Origin: Amycolatopsis nivea
Lineage (GTDB): Bacteria; Actinomycetota; Actinomycetes; Mycobacteriales; Pseudonocardiaceae
Length of the DNA: 64,000 nucleotides
Assembly (NCBI RefSeq): GCF_004522235.1
Contig: NZ_SDLT01000016.1
Coordinates: forward strand, 62,001-126,000
Direction of reading: 5' to 3'
Numbering within the stretch: position 1 is the first letter of the stretch; each line of letters starts with the position of its first letter. The translations under genes and the position numbers were made by a program. Shown here piece after piece: positions 46,104 through 54,093 of the stretch. Under the pieces are notes generated by a model. It made no database searches and was not told the origin of the DNA. It saw nothing but the letters and a program-made list of their open reading frames with translations.

Positions 46104-46132
46104 TTGACAGTCCCGATCTACACGTGTTGAAT
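46104..46132 (+). promoter_or_regulatory. Promoter of the molybdenum hydroxylase operon
   Basis: TTGACA (46104-46109) and TTGAAT (46127-46132) are separated by 17 bases, close to the vegetative sigma-factor consensus. The second element starts 29 bases before the GTG of the large-subunit gene. Confidence 0.6.
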
Positions 46133-46133
46133 C
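46120..46133. promoter_or_regulatory. Candidate LacI operator 2 over the -10 region
   Basis: ACACGTGT (46120-46127) is a perfect eight-base palindrome that overlaps the spacer and the first base of the -10 element. With the flanking TGAATC it resembles the site at 43940. Binding here would block the promoter. Confidence 0.5.
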
Positions 46134-46160
46134 CGTGCAGTCGGCAACGCAGGAAAGCTG

Positions 46161-48485
46161 GTGGTCATTGTGGACTCGCTGGTACGCGCCGCGGAAACCG
46201 GGAGAGCCGCCGGGGTGGGCGAAAGCGCCCTCCGTCCGGACGGCGCCGCCAAGGTAACCGGCAGGTTCGCCTATTCGTCGGATTTGTGGATCGAGGGCAC
46301 GGTCTGGGCGACCACGCTGCGCAGCCCGTACGCGGCCGCGCGGATCCGGTCCATCGACACGAGCAAGGCGCTCGCCCAGCCAGGCGTGCACGCCGTGCTC
46401 ACCCATGAGGACGTGCCCGGCGCGAAAACGTACGGAATGAAATCCGCCGACCAGCCGGTCCTCGCGGTGGACGAGGTCCGGTATCACGGCGAACCGGTGG
46501 CGCTGGTCGCCGCCGACGACCCGGAAACCGCCCGGCAGGCGGCGAAACTGATCATCGTCGACTACGAACCGCTCGACCCGGTCACCGATCCGATGACGGT
46601 CCTGGACGAGGGCGTCCGTCCCATCCATCCGGACGGCAACCTGGTCCGGCACGTGAAAATCCGCCACGGCGATCTGGCCGCGGCGCGCGCCGAAGCGGAC
46701 GTCGTGGTCACCGGCGAGTACGAAGTCGGCATGCAGGACCAGGCTTTCCTGGGCCCGGAATCCGGCTTGGCGATTCCTTCCGAGGACGGCGGCGTCGAGC
46801 TTTACGTTTCCTCGCAATGGCTGCACAAAGACCTGGAACAACTGGCCCCGTGTCTGGGCTTGCCGCCGGAAAAAGTGCGGCTGACCCTGGCCGGCGTCGG
46901 CGGTGCCTTCGGTGGCAGGGAAGACCTCTCCGTCCACGTGCACGCCTGCATGCTCGCCCTGCGCCTCGGCCGTCCGGTCAAGATGTCGTACAACCGCTAC
47001 GAATCCTTCTTCGGGCACGTGCACCGCCACCCGGCCAAGATGCGCTACGAACACGGAGCCACCAAGGACGGCCGCCTGGTCTACGTCAAAGCCCGCCTGG
47101 TCTTGGACGGCGGTGCCTATACCTCAACTTCACCCGTAGTCATCGCCAACGCTTGCTACTTCGTCACCGGCGCCTACGACGTCCCGAATGCCGAAATCGA
47201 CGGCCTGGCGGTGTTCACGAACAACCCGCCCTGCGGCGCAATGCGCGGTTTCGGCGCCGTCCAATCGGCCTACGGCTGCGAGTCCAATATGGACAAACTA
47301 GCGCACGAACTAGGCATGGACCCGATGGAATTGCGGCTCCGCAACGCCATGACCACGGGCACCGTCCTGCCCACCGGCCAAGCCGTCGACGGCCCAGCCC
47401 CAGTCGCGGAACTGCTGCAAGCCCTCCGCGACCGTCCGCTGCCGCCGGCTGGCGCTGATGATTTGCTTTCCCTGCCCGGCGGAGCCGCCAACACGACGCA
47501 CGGCGAGGGGGTGCGTCGCGGAGTCGGCTACGCGGTCGGGGTGAAAGCGATCGGCTACTCAGGAGGCGTCGACGACATCTCGACGGCCCGAGTCGCCTTG
47601 GCGGTAGTGAACGGCGCCCCGGTCGTCTCGGTGCACACCGCCGCCGCGGAGTGCGGACAAGGCGTCACCACGGTGCAGTCACAGGTAGCGAGCACGGAAC
47701 TGGGTGTCTCGCGGGTAGTCGTCCTCCCCGCCGACACCCAAATCGGCGACGCCGGTTCCGCGTCCGCCTCCCGCATGACGTGGATGTCGACCGGTGCCGT
47801 GCAAGGCGCCTGCCGCCACCTCGCCCGGGAACTCCTGCGCCGCGCCGCCGACGCCTACAGCCTGCCCGCTTCGGCCCTGTCGCTGGGCAACGACCACGTC
47901 CTGGACAGCGGCGGACATCCGGTGTGCCCGATCGCCAGCGTCGTCGGTTCGGACACTGTCTCGCACACCTTCGAATACCACCACCGCCCGACCCAAGGCA
48001 TCGACCCGGAAACCGGCCAGGGCAACGCACACATCGCGTTCGCCTTCGCCGCGCACCGAGCCGTGGTGGACGTGGATGTCGACCTGGGTTTGGTGAAGGT
48101 AGTCGAGCTGGCGACCGCGCAGGACGTCGGCAAGGCAATGAACCCGCTAGCCGTAGAAGGCCAGATCGAAGGCGGCAGCGTACAGGGCCTGGGTTTGGCT
48201 TTGATGGAGGAAATCCTGGTCGACCGCGAGGGCCGGGTACGCAACCCGTCCTTCACGGACTACCTGATCCCGACCGTGCTGGACGTCCCGCCGATGCCGA
48301 TCAGCCTGTTCGAATTCCCGCATCCCGACTCGCCGTACGGCTTGAACGGCGTAGGGGAGCCGCCCACCCTGTCGTCGACCCCCGCGATCCTGAACGCCCT
48401 CCGCTCCGCGACCGGCCTGCCCCTGCCGAACGCCCCCATCCGCCCGGACGACATCGCCTTGGCCGGTCGCCGCGCCGCTTCGTGA
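46161..48485 (+). CDS. Molybdenum hydroxylase large (MoCo) subunit, xanthine dehydrogenase family
   Basis: The 774-residue subunit has the aldehyde oxidase/xanthine dehydrogenase 'hammerhead' domain (KVTGRFAYSSDL, VRYHGEPVALVAADD) and the molybdopterin domain: GVGGAFGGREDLS, CGAMRGFGAVQ, AAECGQGVTT and the catalytic Glu in LNGVGEPPTLSSTPAILNA. It hydroxylates a carbon next to nitrogen in aromatic heterocycles, or an aldehyde. Subunit order is large-medium-small. GTG 46161 is chosen; GTG 46170 is possible. No XdhC or molybdenum-insertion gene is in the window. Confidence 0.95.
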   Translation: MVIVDSLVRAAETGRAAGVGESALRPDGAAKVTGRFAYSSDLWIEGTVWATTLRSPYAAARIRSIDTSKALAQPGVHAVLTHEDVPGAKTYGMKSADQPVLAVDEVRYHGEPVALVAADDPETARQAAKLIIVDYEPLDPVTDPMTVLDEGVRPIHPDGNLVRHVKIRHGDLAAARAEADVVVTGEYEVGMQDQAFLGPESGLAIPSEDGGVELYVSSQWLHKDLEQLAPCLGLPPEKVRLTLAGVGGAFGGREDLSVHVHACMLALRLGRPVKMSYNRYESFFGHVHRHPAKMRYEHGATKDGRLVYVKARLVLDGGAYTSTSPVVIANACYFVTGAYDVPNAEIDGLAVFTNNPPCGAMRGFGAVQSAYGCESNMDKLAHELGMDPMELRLRNAMTTGTVLPTGQAVDGPAPVAELLQALRDRPLPPAGADDLLSLPGGAANTTHGEGVRRGVGYAVGVKAIGYSGGVDDISTARVALAVVNGAPVVSVHTAAAECGQGVTTVQSQVASTELGVSRVVVLPADTQIGDAGSASASRMTWMSTGAVQGACRHLARELLRRAADAYSLPASALSLGNDHVLDSGGHPVCPIASVVGSDTVSHTFEYHHRPTQGIDPETGQGNAHIAFAFAAHRAVVDVDVDLGLVKVVELATAQDVGKAMNPLAVEGQIEGGSVQGLGLALMEEILVDREGRVRNPSFTDYLIPTVLDVPPMPISLFEFPHPDSPYGLNGVGEPPTLSSTPAILNALRSATGLPLPNAPIRPDDIALAGRRAAS

Positions 48486-48486
48486 T

Positions 48487-48810
48487 GGTGGCCCGTGTGC
48501 GCTCGTGTGCAGTGGTCCGACGTGGCCTGGCCGCAGCGGCCCGTTTTCGTGAGCGCGGTGGCCCGTGCGCAGCGGTCCGGCGTGACCTGTTCGCAGCGGT
48601 CCGTTTCATGAACGGTCCGTTTCGTGAACGTGGTGGCCCGTGTGCAGCGTTCCGCCATGACCTGTCCGCAGTGGTCCGTTTCGCGAGCGCGGTGGCCCGT
48701 GTGCAGCGTTCCGCCATGACCTGTTCACAGTGGTCCGTTTCGCGAGCGTGGTAGCCCGTGTGCAGCAGTCCTGCGTGACCTGTTCGCAGCGGCCCATTTT
48801 TCCTTCGTGC
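48487..48810. repeat. Degenerate 59-bp tandem repeat inside the hydroxylase operon
   Basis: Five copies begin with GGT(G/A)GCCCG at 48487, 48557, 48632, 48691 and 48750. The middle ones are exactly 59 bases apart; the first two are 70 and 75 because of insertions. Copies 3 and 4 are nearly identical, the others diverged. The unit length is not a multiple of three and no frame looks protein-like, so it is non-coding DNA filling the gap between the large- and medium-subunit genes. Confidence 0.9.
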
Positions 48811-48904
48811 CGCATGCCCCCAGCCTTCCTCCCACTTCTCGCCCGTGCCCCTTTGCCCTTCCTGCCCGTCCCCTGACCGGCAGCCCGCCTCCCGGAGGTG
48901 CCCC

Positions 48905-49783
48905 GTGGATTTCCTGACCCCCGCGACCTGGGCCGAAGCCCTGGCCGCCAAGTCCGCCCGCCCGGACGCCGTCCCCCTGGCCGGCGGCACCGACGTCCTG
49001 GTCGAACTCAACTTCGACCACCGCCGCCCGCCCGCGCTGCTGGACCTCACCCGGATCGGCGACCTGACCGAATGGACCGAGCGAGACGGCCGGATCCGCC
49101 TGGGCGCAGGCGTCTCGTACACGCGGATCATCACCGAACTAGGCACCCGCCTCCCCGGCTTGGCGATGGCGAGCCGCACCGTCGGCTCCCCGCAAATCCG
49201 CAACCGAGGCACCGTCGGCGGAAACCTGGGCGCGGCCTCTCCGGCTGGAGACGCCCACCCCATGCTCCTGGCCTGCGACGCGACCATCGAAGTCGCGTCC
49301 GTCCGCGGCACCCGGATGATCCCGGCGACGGAGTTCTACCAAGGCGTCAAACGCAACGCACTGGCCCCCGACGAGCTGATCGCCGCCATCCACCTCCCCG
49401 CCGCGACCGGCCCGCAACAGTTCGCGAAGGTCGGCACCCGCAACGCGATGGTCATCGCAGTGTGCTCGTTCGCCCTGGACCTGGCCCCGGAAACCGGCTG
49501 GATCGGCGCCGCGATCGGTTCGGCCGCCCCGACCCCGCGCCGAGCGACCGCCGCCGAGGACTTCCTCCGCGACGCCCTGTCCGATGCGTGGACCTCCCGC
49601 TCTCGGCTGCCGGACGCGGTCGTCCGCCGCTTCGGCGAACTGGCCGCGAGCGCCGCGTCTCCGATCGACGACGTCCGGGGCAGCGCCGACTACCGCATCC
49701 ACGCGATCGCCGTACTGGCCCGCCGGACGTTGAGCTGGGCCTGGGAAGACTATCGGAAAGGCGGGCAGCCGAAATGCGCCTGA
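48905..49783 (+). CDS. Molybdenum hydroxylase medium (FAD) subunit
   Basis: The 292-residue subunit has the FAD site PLAGGTDVLVELN near residue 27 and the second FAD-binding stretch SPQIRNRGTVGGNLGAASPAGD. A CODH-type C-terminal domain completes it. It relays electrons from the iron-sulfur subunit to NAD+ or another acceptor. GTG 48905-48907 has a GGAGG site before it. The 419-base gap upstream is filled by tandem repeats, yet gene order and spacing suggest a single operon. Confidence 0.95.
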   Translation: MDFLTPATWAEALAAKSARPDAVPLAGGTDVLVELNFDHRRPPALLDLTRIGDLTEWTERDGRIRLGAGVSYTRIITELGTRLPGLAMASRTVGSPQIRNRGTVGGNLGAASPAGDAHPMLLACDATIEVASVRGTRMIPATEFYQGVKRNALAPDELIAAIHLPAATGPQQFAKVGTRNAMVIAVCSFALDLAPETGWIGAAIGSAAPTPRRATAAEDFLRDALSDAWTSRSRLPDAVVRRFGELAASAASPIDDVRGSADYRIHAIAVLARRTLSWAWEDYRKGGQPKCA

Positions 49784-50256
49784 ACCTCACTGTCAATGAC
49801 GAACCGCGCACCGTCGACGAGGTGTGGGAGGGGCAGAGCCTGCTCTCCGTGCTGCGTGATCAACTGGGTTTGCCAGGCTCGAAAAACGCCTGCGAACAAG
49901 GCGAATGCGGTTCGTGCACAGTGTATTTGGACGGTACCCCAGTGTGCTCGTGCCTGGTCGCCGCGGGCCAAGCCGAGGGCAGGAACGTCCGTACCGTAGA
50001 AGGCCTAGCGGACGGCGACCAGCTGGACGCAGTACAACAAGCCTTCCTCGACACCGGCGCCGTGCAGTGCGGCTTCTGCACACCGGGGTTGATCGTCGCC
50101 GCGCACGAGTTGGTGCACCGCGTGGATGCCCCTTCGGATCCAGAAATCCGCGAGGCATTGGCCGGGAACCTCTGCCGCTGCACCGGATACGAAAAAATCC
50201 TGGACGCGGTCCGCCTGGCCTCGGCCCGAGTGGGAGAGGCCGCGGGGCCCGGGTGA
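49774..50256 (+). CDS. Molybdenum hydroxylase small ([2Fe-2S]) subunit
   Basis: The 160-residue subunit carries the plant-type cluster CEQGECGSC with the fourth Cys in PVCSC, and the second cluster CGFCTPG...CRCTGY. Electrons pass from the molybdenum centre through these clusters to FAD. ATG 49774 lies inside the end of the FAD-subunit gene (ten-base overlap). A strong hairpin follows 36 bases after the stop. Confidence 0.96.
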   Translation: MRLNLTVNDEPRTVDEVWEGQSLLSVLRDQLGLPGSKNACEQGECGSCTVYLDGTPVCSCLVAAGQAEGRNVRTVEGLADGDQLDAVQQAFLDTGAVQCGFCTPGLIVAAHELVHRVDAPSDPEIREALAGNLCRCTGYEKILDAVRLASARVGEAAGPG

Positions 50257-50280
50257 TGTTTGTTGCCCGCTCGATGCTCG

Positions 50281-50342
50281 CCAGCCTGCGGGGGCCGAGC
50301 TAGCTCAGGCTGGACTGCGCGCAGCTTGAGCTAGCTCGGCCC
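50281..50342. terminator. Hairpin after the hydroxylase operon, with a competing stem
   Basis: Arms 50292-50312 and 50322-50342 pair over 21 bases with a single G.U pair and a nine-base loop. An alternative stem, CCAGCCTG (50281-50288) with CAGGCTGG (50307-50314), would compete with it. There is no U-tract. Likely the operon terminator. Confidence 0.7.
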
Positions 50343-50539
50343 TGCACGGGAAGGCGCATCGCGACCTCGACCATGGACCGCGGCCCAGGCTGGGCGACCG
50401 CGTCCACCTAGCCAACGGGCGGCTCGCCGCTTGCCGGGAACGACCACGCGGCCCCATCCCAGGCTCCAGGTCCGTGCCGGAGACCCCACTGCTTGGTGTG
50501 TCGCCCGAGCCTGCCCCAGCCCTGCGGCCCACGAAGATG

Positions 50540-51080
50540 GCTCGGCCCGAGGGTGCGCCAGTGCCGGTCTCGGGCTCGGGCCAGCAACCCGCGGGCTCGG
50601 CCCGGTCTGTCTCGGGCCTGCGGACCGCACCGGAAACTCGCATCGGACGGTTCGTCAGTCGCCGCCTTGGGCTCGGGCCGGTGACCCGCGTCTGCGGGCT
50701 CGGTCCCCGGCTGTCTCGGGCCTGCGGTCCGCAGCGTCGACTTCGCGCCCGGCGGTTGCCCGAACCGATCTTCGGCTCGCGCCGGCGACCCGCGTCCGCG
50801 GGCTCGGTCCCCGGCTGTCTTGGGCCCGCCGTTCGCAGCGGCGGCTTCGCGCCCGATGGCTCGTCCGATCCGGCCTCGGCTCGCGCTGGTAGCCCGCGCC
50901 CGCAGGTTCAGCCCGCACCTGTCCCAGGCACGCAGTCCCCAGCGCGACCTCGCACCCGATGGCTCGTCCGTCCCGGCCTTGGGCTCGCGCGAGCGATCCG
51001 CCCGCAGGTTCGGCTCGCGCCTGTAGCGGGGCCGCCGTTTGCAGCGGCAACGCGCGCTCCCGGCGGTGTGCCCGCACCGA
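50540..51080. repeat. Degenerate ~103-bp tandem repeat array
   Basis: The motif CGGGCTCGG or a close variant recurs at 50592, 50695, 50799, 50903 and 51005, i.e. every 102-104 bases. Surrounding sequence repeats too, for example CGCGCCCGATGGCTCGTCCG, about 60-70% conserved by eye. A weaker sixth copy may lie before 50540. Periods of 102-104 break any reading frame; open frames here show repeated low-complexity Arg/Gly/Pro peptides in several frames and are judged non-coding. The rest of the 864-base gap holds only the hairpin after the hydroxylase genes. Confidence 0.85.
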
Positions 51081-51120
51081 TGCCGAACATGTCGTAGGCC
51101 TCGCGGCTCGTCCGGCCCGG

Positions 51121-51900
51121 TCAGAGGCCCTTCATCAGGTCCGTCTCCGTCACCCCCGGCCCCTGTCCTTCCCGGATGAACCATTCCGTCCCGAAGGCCT
51201 CGCCGAACTTGTCGTCCGGCAGCGCCAGGAAGAACGACTCCTCGCTGATCTGGCTCCGATGCGCGCGCATCGCCGCCCGCTTCACCTTCAGGTATGCCGT
51301 GACGTCCACTTCGGCCGTCAGCTCGGCTTCCGGTTTCCCGATGATCATGTCCGCGTCCGGGCCGCCTTCCTCGCCTGCTGCGCGGGCGGCTTCGGCGGCT
51401 CGGCGGATCTGGTCGCGGTTCGTCGAGCCCTGGTAAACCCGCGGCGTGCCCGCGAGTTCGGCCGCGCGCATGCCGACCCGGTGTACCTGGATGTGGTCCG
51501 GGTGGCCGTAGACGCCGAAGTCGTCGTACACCGTGAGCACGTCGGCCGACTCCTCGATCAGGATCGCAGCCAGCCGCTTCGCCGCTTCCTCGACCGGCGC
51601 GCTCCAGAATGTTTCCGGGCCGTCGTTGGAAGGGTCGCCCATCATCCCGGAGTCCTGGTATCCCAAGAACTCCACTCGCGAGACGCCCAGCACCTCGGCC
51701 GCCGCCTGCGTCTCCTGCACCCGGCGGTCCGCGAGCTGCTCGCCGTCGTCGAGCAGGCCCTCGGGGATCTCGCCTTTTTCGCCGCGCGTGGCCACCACGA
51801 GCACCACCCGGTGCCCCTCGTCGGCCGCTTTGCGCATCACGCCGCCGGTCATGATCGCCTCATCGTCCGGGTGGGCGTGGAACGTCACCAATGTCGCCAT
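51121..51900 (-). CDS. mca: Mycothiol S-conjugate amidase (Mca)
   Basis: Mca cleaves mycothiol conjugates of toxins and drugs, so that the mercapturic acid is exported and the GlcN-inositol is recycled. The 259-residue product has the metal motif HAHPDDEAIMTGG at residues 8-20 (His, Asp-Asp) and the second metal His in DFGVYGHPDH. VVATRGEKGE and the C-terminal WFIREGQGPG are typical. MshB is the close alternative, but the sequence after HPDD and the C-terminus fit Mca. ATG 51898-51900. Confidence 0.9.
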   Translation of the reverse strand: MATLVTFHAHPDDEAIMTGGVMRKAADEGHRVVLVVATRGEKGEIPEGLLDDGEQLADRRVQETQAAAEVLGVSRVEFLGYQDSGMMGDPSNDGPETFWSAPVEEAAKRLAAILIEESADVLTVYDDFGVYGHPDHIQVHRVGMRAAELAGTPRVYQGSTNRDQIRRAAEAARAAGEEGGPDADMIIGKPEAELTAEVDVTAYLKVKRAAMRAHRSQISEESFFLALPDDKFGEAFGTEWFIREGQGPGVTETDLMKGL

Positions 51901-52023
51901 GCCACCGAACGTACCGGCACCCACCGACAAAAACCGGCGCCCGCCGGAAACGGCTTTCGGGGAATCAGCCACACCCTCCATTGTGGACAGGTCGCCCACA
52001 TGGGTGGACCTGCGGCTTTAACG

Positions 52024-52044
52024 GCGCGAGGGGTCCCCTCGCGC
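52024..52044. promoter_or_regulatory. GC-rich palindrome in the trpB2 leader
   Basis: Arms of ten bases (GCGCGAGGGG and its complement) flank a single T. It lies 65 bases before the trpB2 start codon. It could be an operator or a leader hairpin; I see no Trp-rich leader peptide. Confidence 0.4.
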
Positions 52045-52108
52045 GCTCCGGCGCTTGGCTTCTCCCGCCGCCCGGCTTACGTTGGGGTCCGCCGACCGAG
52101 GAGGCGTC

Positions 52109-53461
52109 ATGGCAGAACGGACGAAATACATCCTGGACGAGGCCGATCTCCCGGCGCAGTGGTACAACGTGGTGCCGGACCTGCCCGAGCCACCGCCCCC
52201 GCCGCTGCACCCGGGAACCCGCGAGCCCGTCGGGCCCGCGGACCTGGCCCCGCTGTTCCCGCAGGCGCTCATCGAGCAGGAAGTCACCACCGAGCGCTAC
52301 ATCGACATTCCCGAGGAAGTCCGGGACGTCTACCGGCTCTGGCGGCCGTCCCCGCTCTACCGCGCCCGTCGGCTGGAGAAGGCGCTCGGCACCCCGGCCC
52401 GGATCTATTACAAGTACGAGGGCGTCAGCCCGGTCGGCTCGCACAAGCCGAACACCGCTGTGCCGCAGGCGTTCTACAACGCGGCCGAGGGCGTCACGCG
52501 GCTCACCACCGAAACCGGCGCCGGGCAGTGGGGGAGCGCGCTGGCGTTCGCGTGCGCGACGTTCGGGCTGTCCTGCGAGGTCTGGCAGGTGCGCGCGTCG
52601 TACGACCAGAAGCCGTATCGCAAGCTGATGATGGAGACCTTCGGCGCGCAGGTGTACCCGAGTCCATCGGACCGCACCGCTGCGGGCCGGGCGATCCTGG
52701 CGGAGAACCCGCAGTCGACGGGCAGCCTCGGGATCGCGATCAGCGAGGCCGTCGAGCAGGCCGCCGCGGATCCGGGCGCGCGGTACGCGCTGGGCAGCGT
52801 GCTCAATCACGTGCTGCTGCACCAGACGGTGATCGGCGAGGAAGCGCTCAAACAGTTCGAACTGGCCGGCGACACCCCGGACGTGCTCGTTGGCTGCACC
52901 GGCGGTGGCTCCAACTTCGGCGGGCTCGCTTTTCCGTTCCTGCGGGAAAAACTGGCCGGCCGGATGAACCCGGTGATCCGCGCGGTCGAACCGGCGGCCT
53001 GCCCGACCCTCACCCGCGGCCGCTACGCCTACGACTTCGGCGACACCGCCGGTCTCACGCCCCTACTGAAAATGCACACGCTCGGCCACGGCTTCATCCC
53101 GGACCCGATCCACGCCGGCGGCCTGCGCTATCACGGGATGTCGCCGCTGATCTCGCACATCTACGAACTGGGCCTCATCGAGGCGCTCGCGATCGGGCAG
53201 CAGGAATGCTTCGCCGCCGGGGTGCAGTTCGCCCGCACCGAAGGGATCATCCCCGCTCCCGAGCCGACACATGCGCTGGCCGCGTGTATCCAGGAAGCGT
53301 TGCGCTGCAAGGAGACTGGCGAAGAGAAGGTGATCCTGACCGCGCTGTGCGGACACGCGCACCTCGACCTGCCCGCGTACGGCGCGTACCTGGCGGGCGA
53401 CATGGTGGACAACGAACTTCCGGACACGGCACTAGAGGAATCGTTGGCGGCGCTGCCTTGA
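52109..53461 (+). CDS. trpB: Tryptophan synthase beta-like protein, TrpB2 type
   Basis: The 450-residue PLP enzyme has the TrpB2-type long N-terminus ([36 protein letters not shown], starting at 52109). The PLP Lys is in [12 protein letters not shown], the phosphate loop is [11 protein letters not shown], and [24 protein letters not shown] follows. TrpB2 makes Trp from indole and serine (or phosphoserine) and often stands alone, as here: no trpA is adjacent. ATG 52109 has a GAGGAGG site. An array of short tandem repeats begins about 40 bases after the stop. Confidence 0.93.
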   Translation: MAERTKYILDEADLPAQWYNVVPDLPEPPPPPLHPGTREPVGPADLAPLFPQALIEQEVTTERYIDIPEEVRDVYRLWRPSPLYRARRLEKALGTPARIYYKYEGVSPVGSHKPNTAVPQAFYNAAEGVTRLTTETGAGQWGSALAFACATFGLSCEVWQVRASYDQKPYRKLMMETFGAQVYPSPSDRTAAGRAILAENPQSTGSLGIAISEAVEQAAADPGARYALGSVLNHVLLHQTVIGEEALKQFELAGDTPDVLVGCTGGGSNFGGLAFPFLREKLAGRMNPVIRAVEPAACPTLTRGRYAYDFGDTAGLTPLLKMHTLGHGFIPDPIHAGGLRYHGMSPLISHIYELGLIEALAIGQQECFAAGVQFARTEGIIPAPEPTHALAACIQEALRCKETGEEKVILTALCGHAHLDLPAYGAYLAGDMVDNELPDTALEESLAALP

Positions 53462-53499
53462 GAGGTGCGGCTGGCGGGGCGCAGGAAGGAGGTTGCGGG

Positions 53500-53770
53500 G
53501 AGCAGAGGGCAGGCGAAGGCGCGCTGTGAGGGCGGTTGGTGAGGGTTGGTGGGACTGGTGGAGGTGTGCTGGGAGGCGCGGTTGGTCAGGATTAATGGGC
53601 AGGCGAAGGTGAGCCGGGTGGGAGCGGTTGGTGGGTTGGCGAAGGCGCGCTGGGAGGGCACGGTTGGTGAAAGTTAGTGGGCTGGCGCAGGTGTGCTCGG
53701 AGGGCGCGATTGGTGAGGGTAGTGGCAGGTGAAGGTGTGGCTGCGTGGGAGCGGTTGGTGAGCTGACGAG
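53500..53770. repeat. Degenerate 46-bp tandem repeat array
   Basis: The anchor GTTGGT (once ATTGGT) recurs at 53535, 53581, 53627, 53663, 53709 and 53754: spacings of 46, 46, 36, 46 and 45 bases. The unit reads GGCAGGCGAAGGCGCGCTG and so on, with many substitutions. No coding frame is supported. It fills the space between trpB2 and the pseudogene at 53786. Confidence 0.85.
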
Positions 53771-53785
53771 GCTGCGGTGCGACGG

Positions 53786-54012
53786 CCCAGTTGCTCCCGC
53801 AGTTCGGCGAGCGGGCCGTCGGTCATCGTGACCGCGCCGTTTGTGGGCGGACGACGGTGGCGGCGTGCGAGGGGCGCAAACTGCCGACGAACACCCAGGC
53901 ACCGGCGGTTTTCATGTCGTCGGTGCCTGGGTGCAAGCCATCTGGGCGGCCGGTTCCTCGCCGGTCTCCAGCGCGGTTCGTCTCCCAGGACGGCCAGCAG
54001 GTACTGCTTCAC
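53786..54012 (-). pseudogene. Frameshifted, truncated YCII/DGPF-domain protein gene
   Basis: On the minus strand GTG 54010-54012 opens MKQYLLAVLGDE, the typical start of DGPF/YCII-domain proteins. The next conserved part (AGAWVFVGSLRPSHAATVV) is in the +1 frame. The DGPF-type signature TMTDGPLAELREQLG is back in the first frame. The usual C-terminal half (GGFWVIEA and beyond) is missing and is replaced by the 46-bp repeats. The gene is therefore broken by at least two frame changes and truncated. Its two neighbours are unrelated to it. Confidence 0.75.
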
Positions 54013-54093
54013 GGCGAACTCCCCTGGCGGGGGTCTCTTGCCTTGGTTATCAACGCGCGCGACGCCATGAGACACCTCGGCAAGAAAGGTTTC

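Noticed and set aside
48260-49311. Minus-strand frames reading through the 59-bp repeats
   Set aside because: The 59-base period breaks the frame and the flanks are antisense to the hydroxylase subunits.
48487-51080. Possible CRISPR array
   Set aside because: Repeat units directly abut with no unique spacers and are far too long and diverged; no cas genes are present.
50408-51184. 258-residue minus-strand frame across the 103-bp repeats
   Set aside because: The repeat period of 102-104 shifts the frame from copy to copy, and several frames look equally repetitive, so coding is unlikely.
53432-53902. Pro/His-rich frames on the minus strand over the 46-bp repeats
   Set aside because: They only reflect the tandem repeats; spacings of 36, 45 and 46 do not keep a frame.
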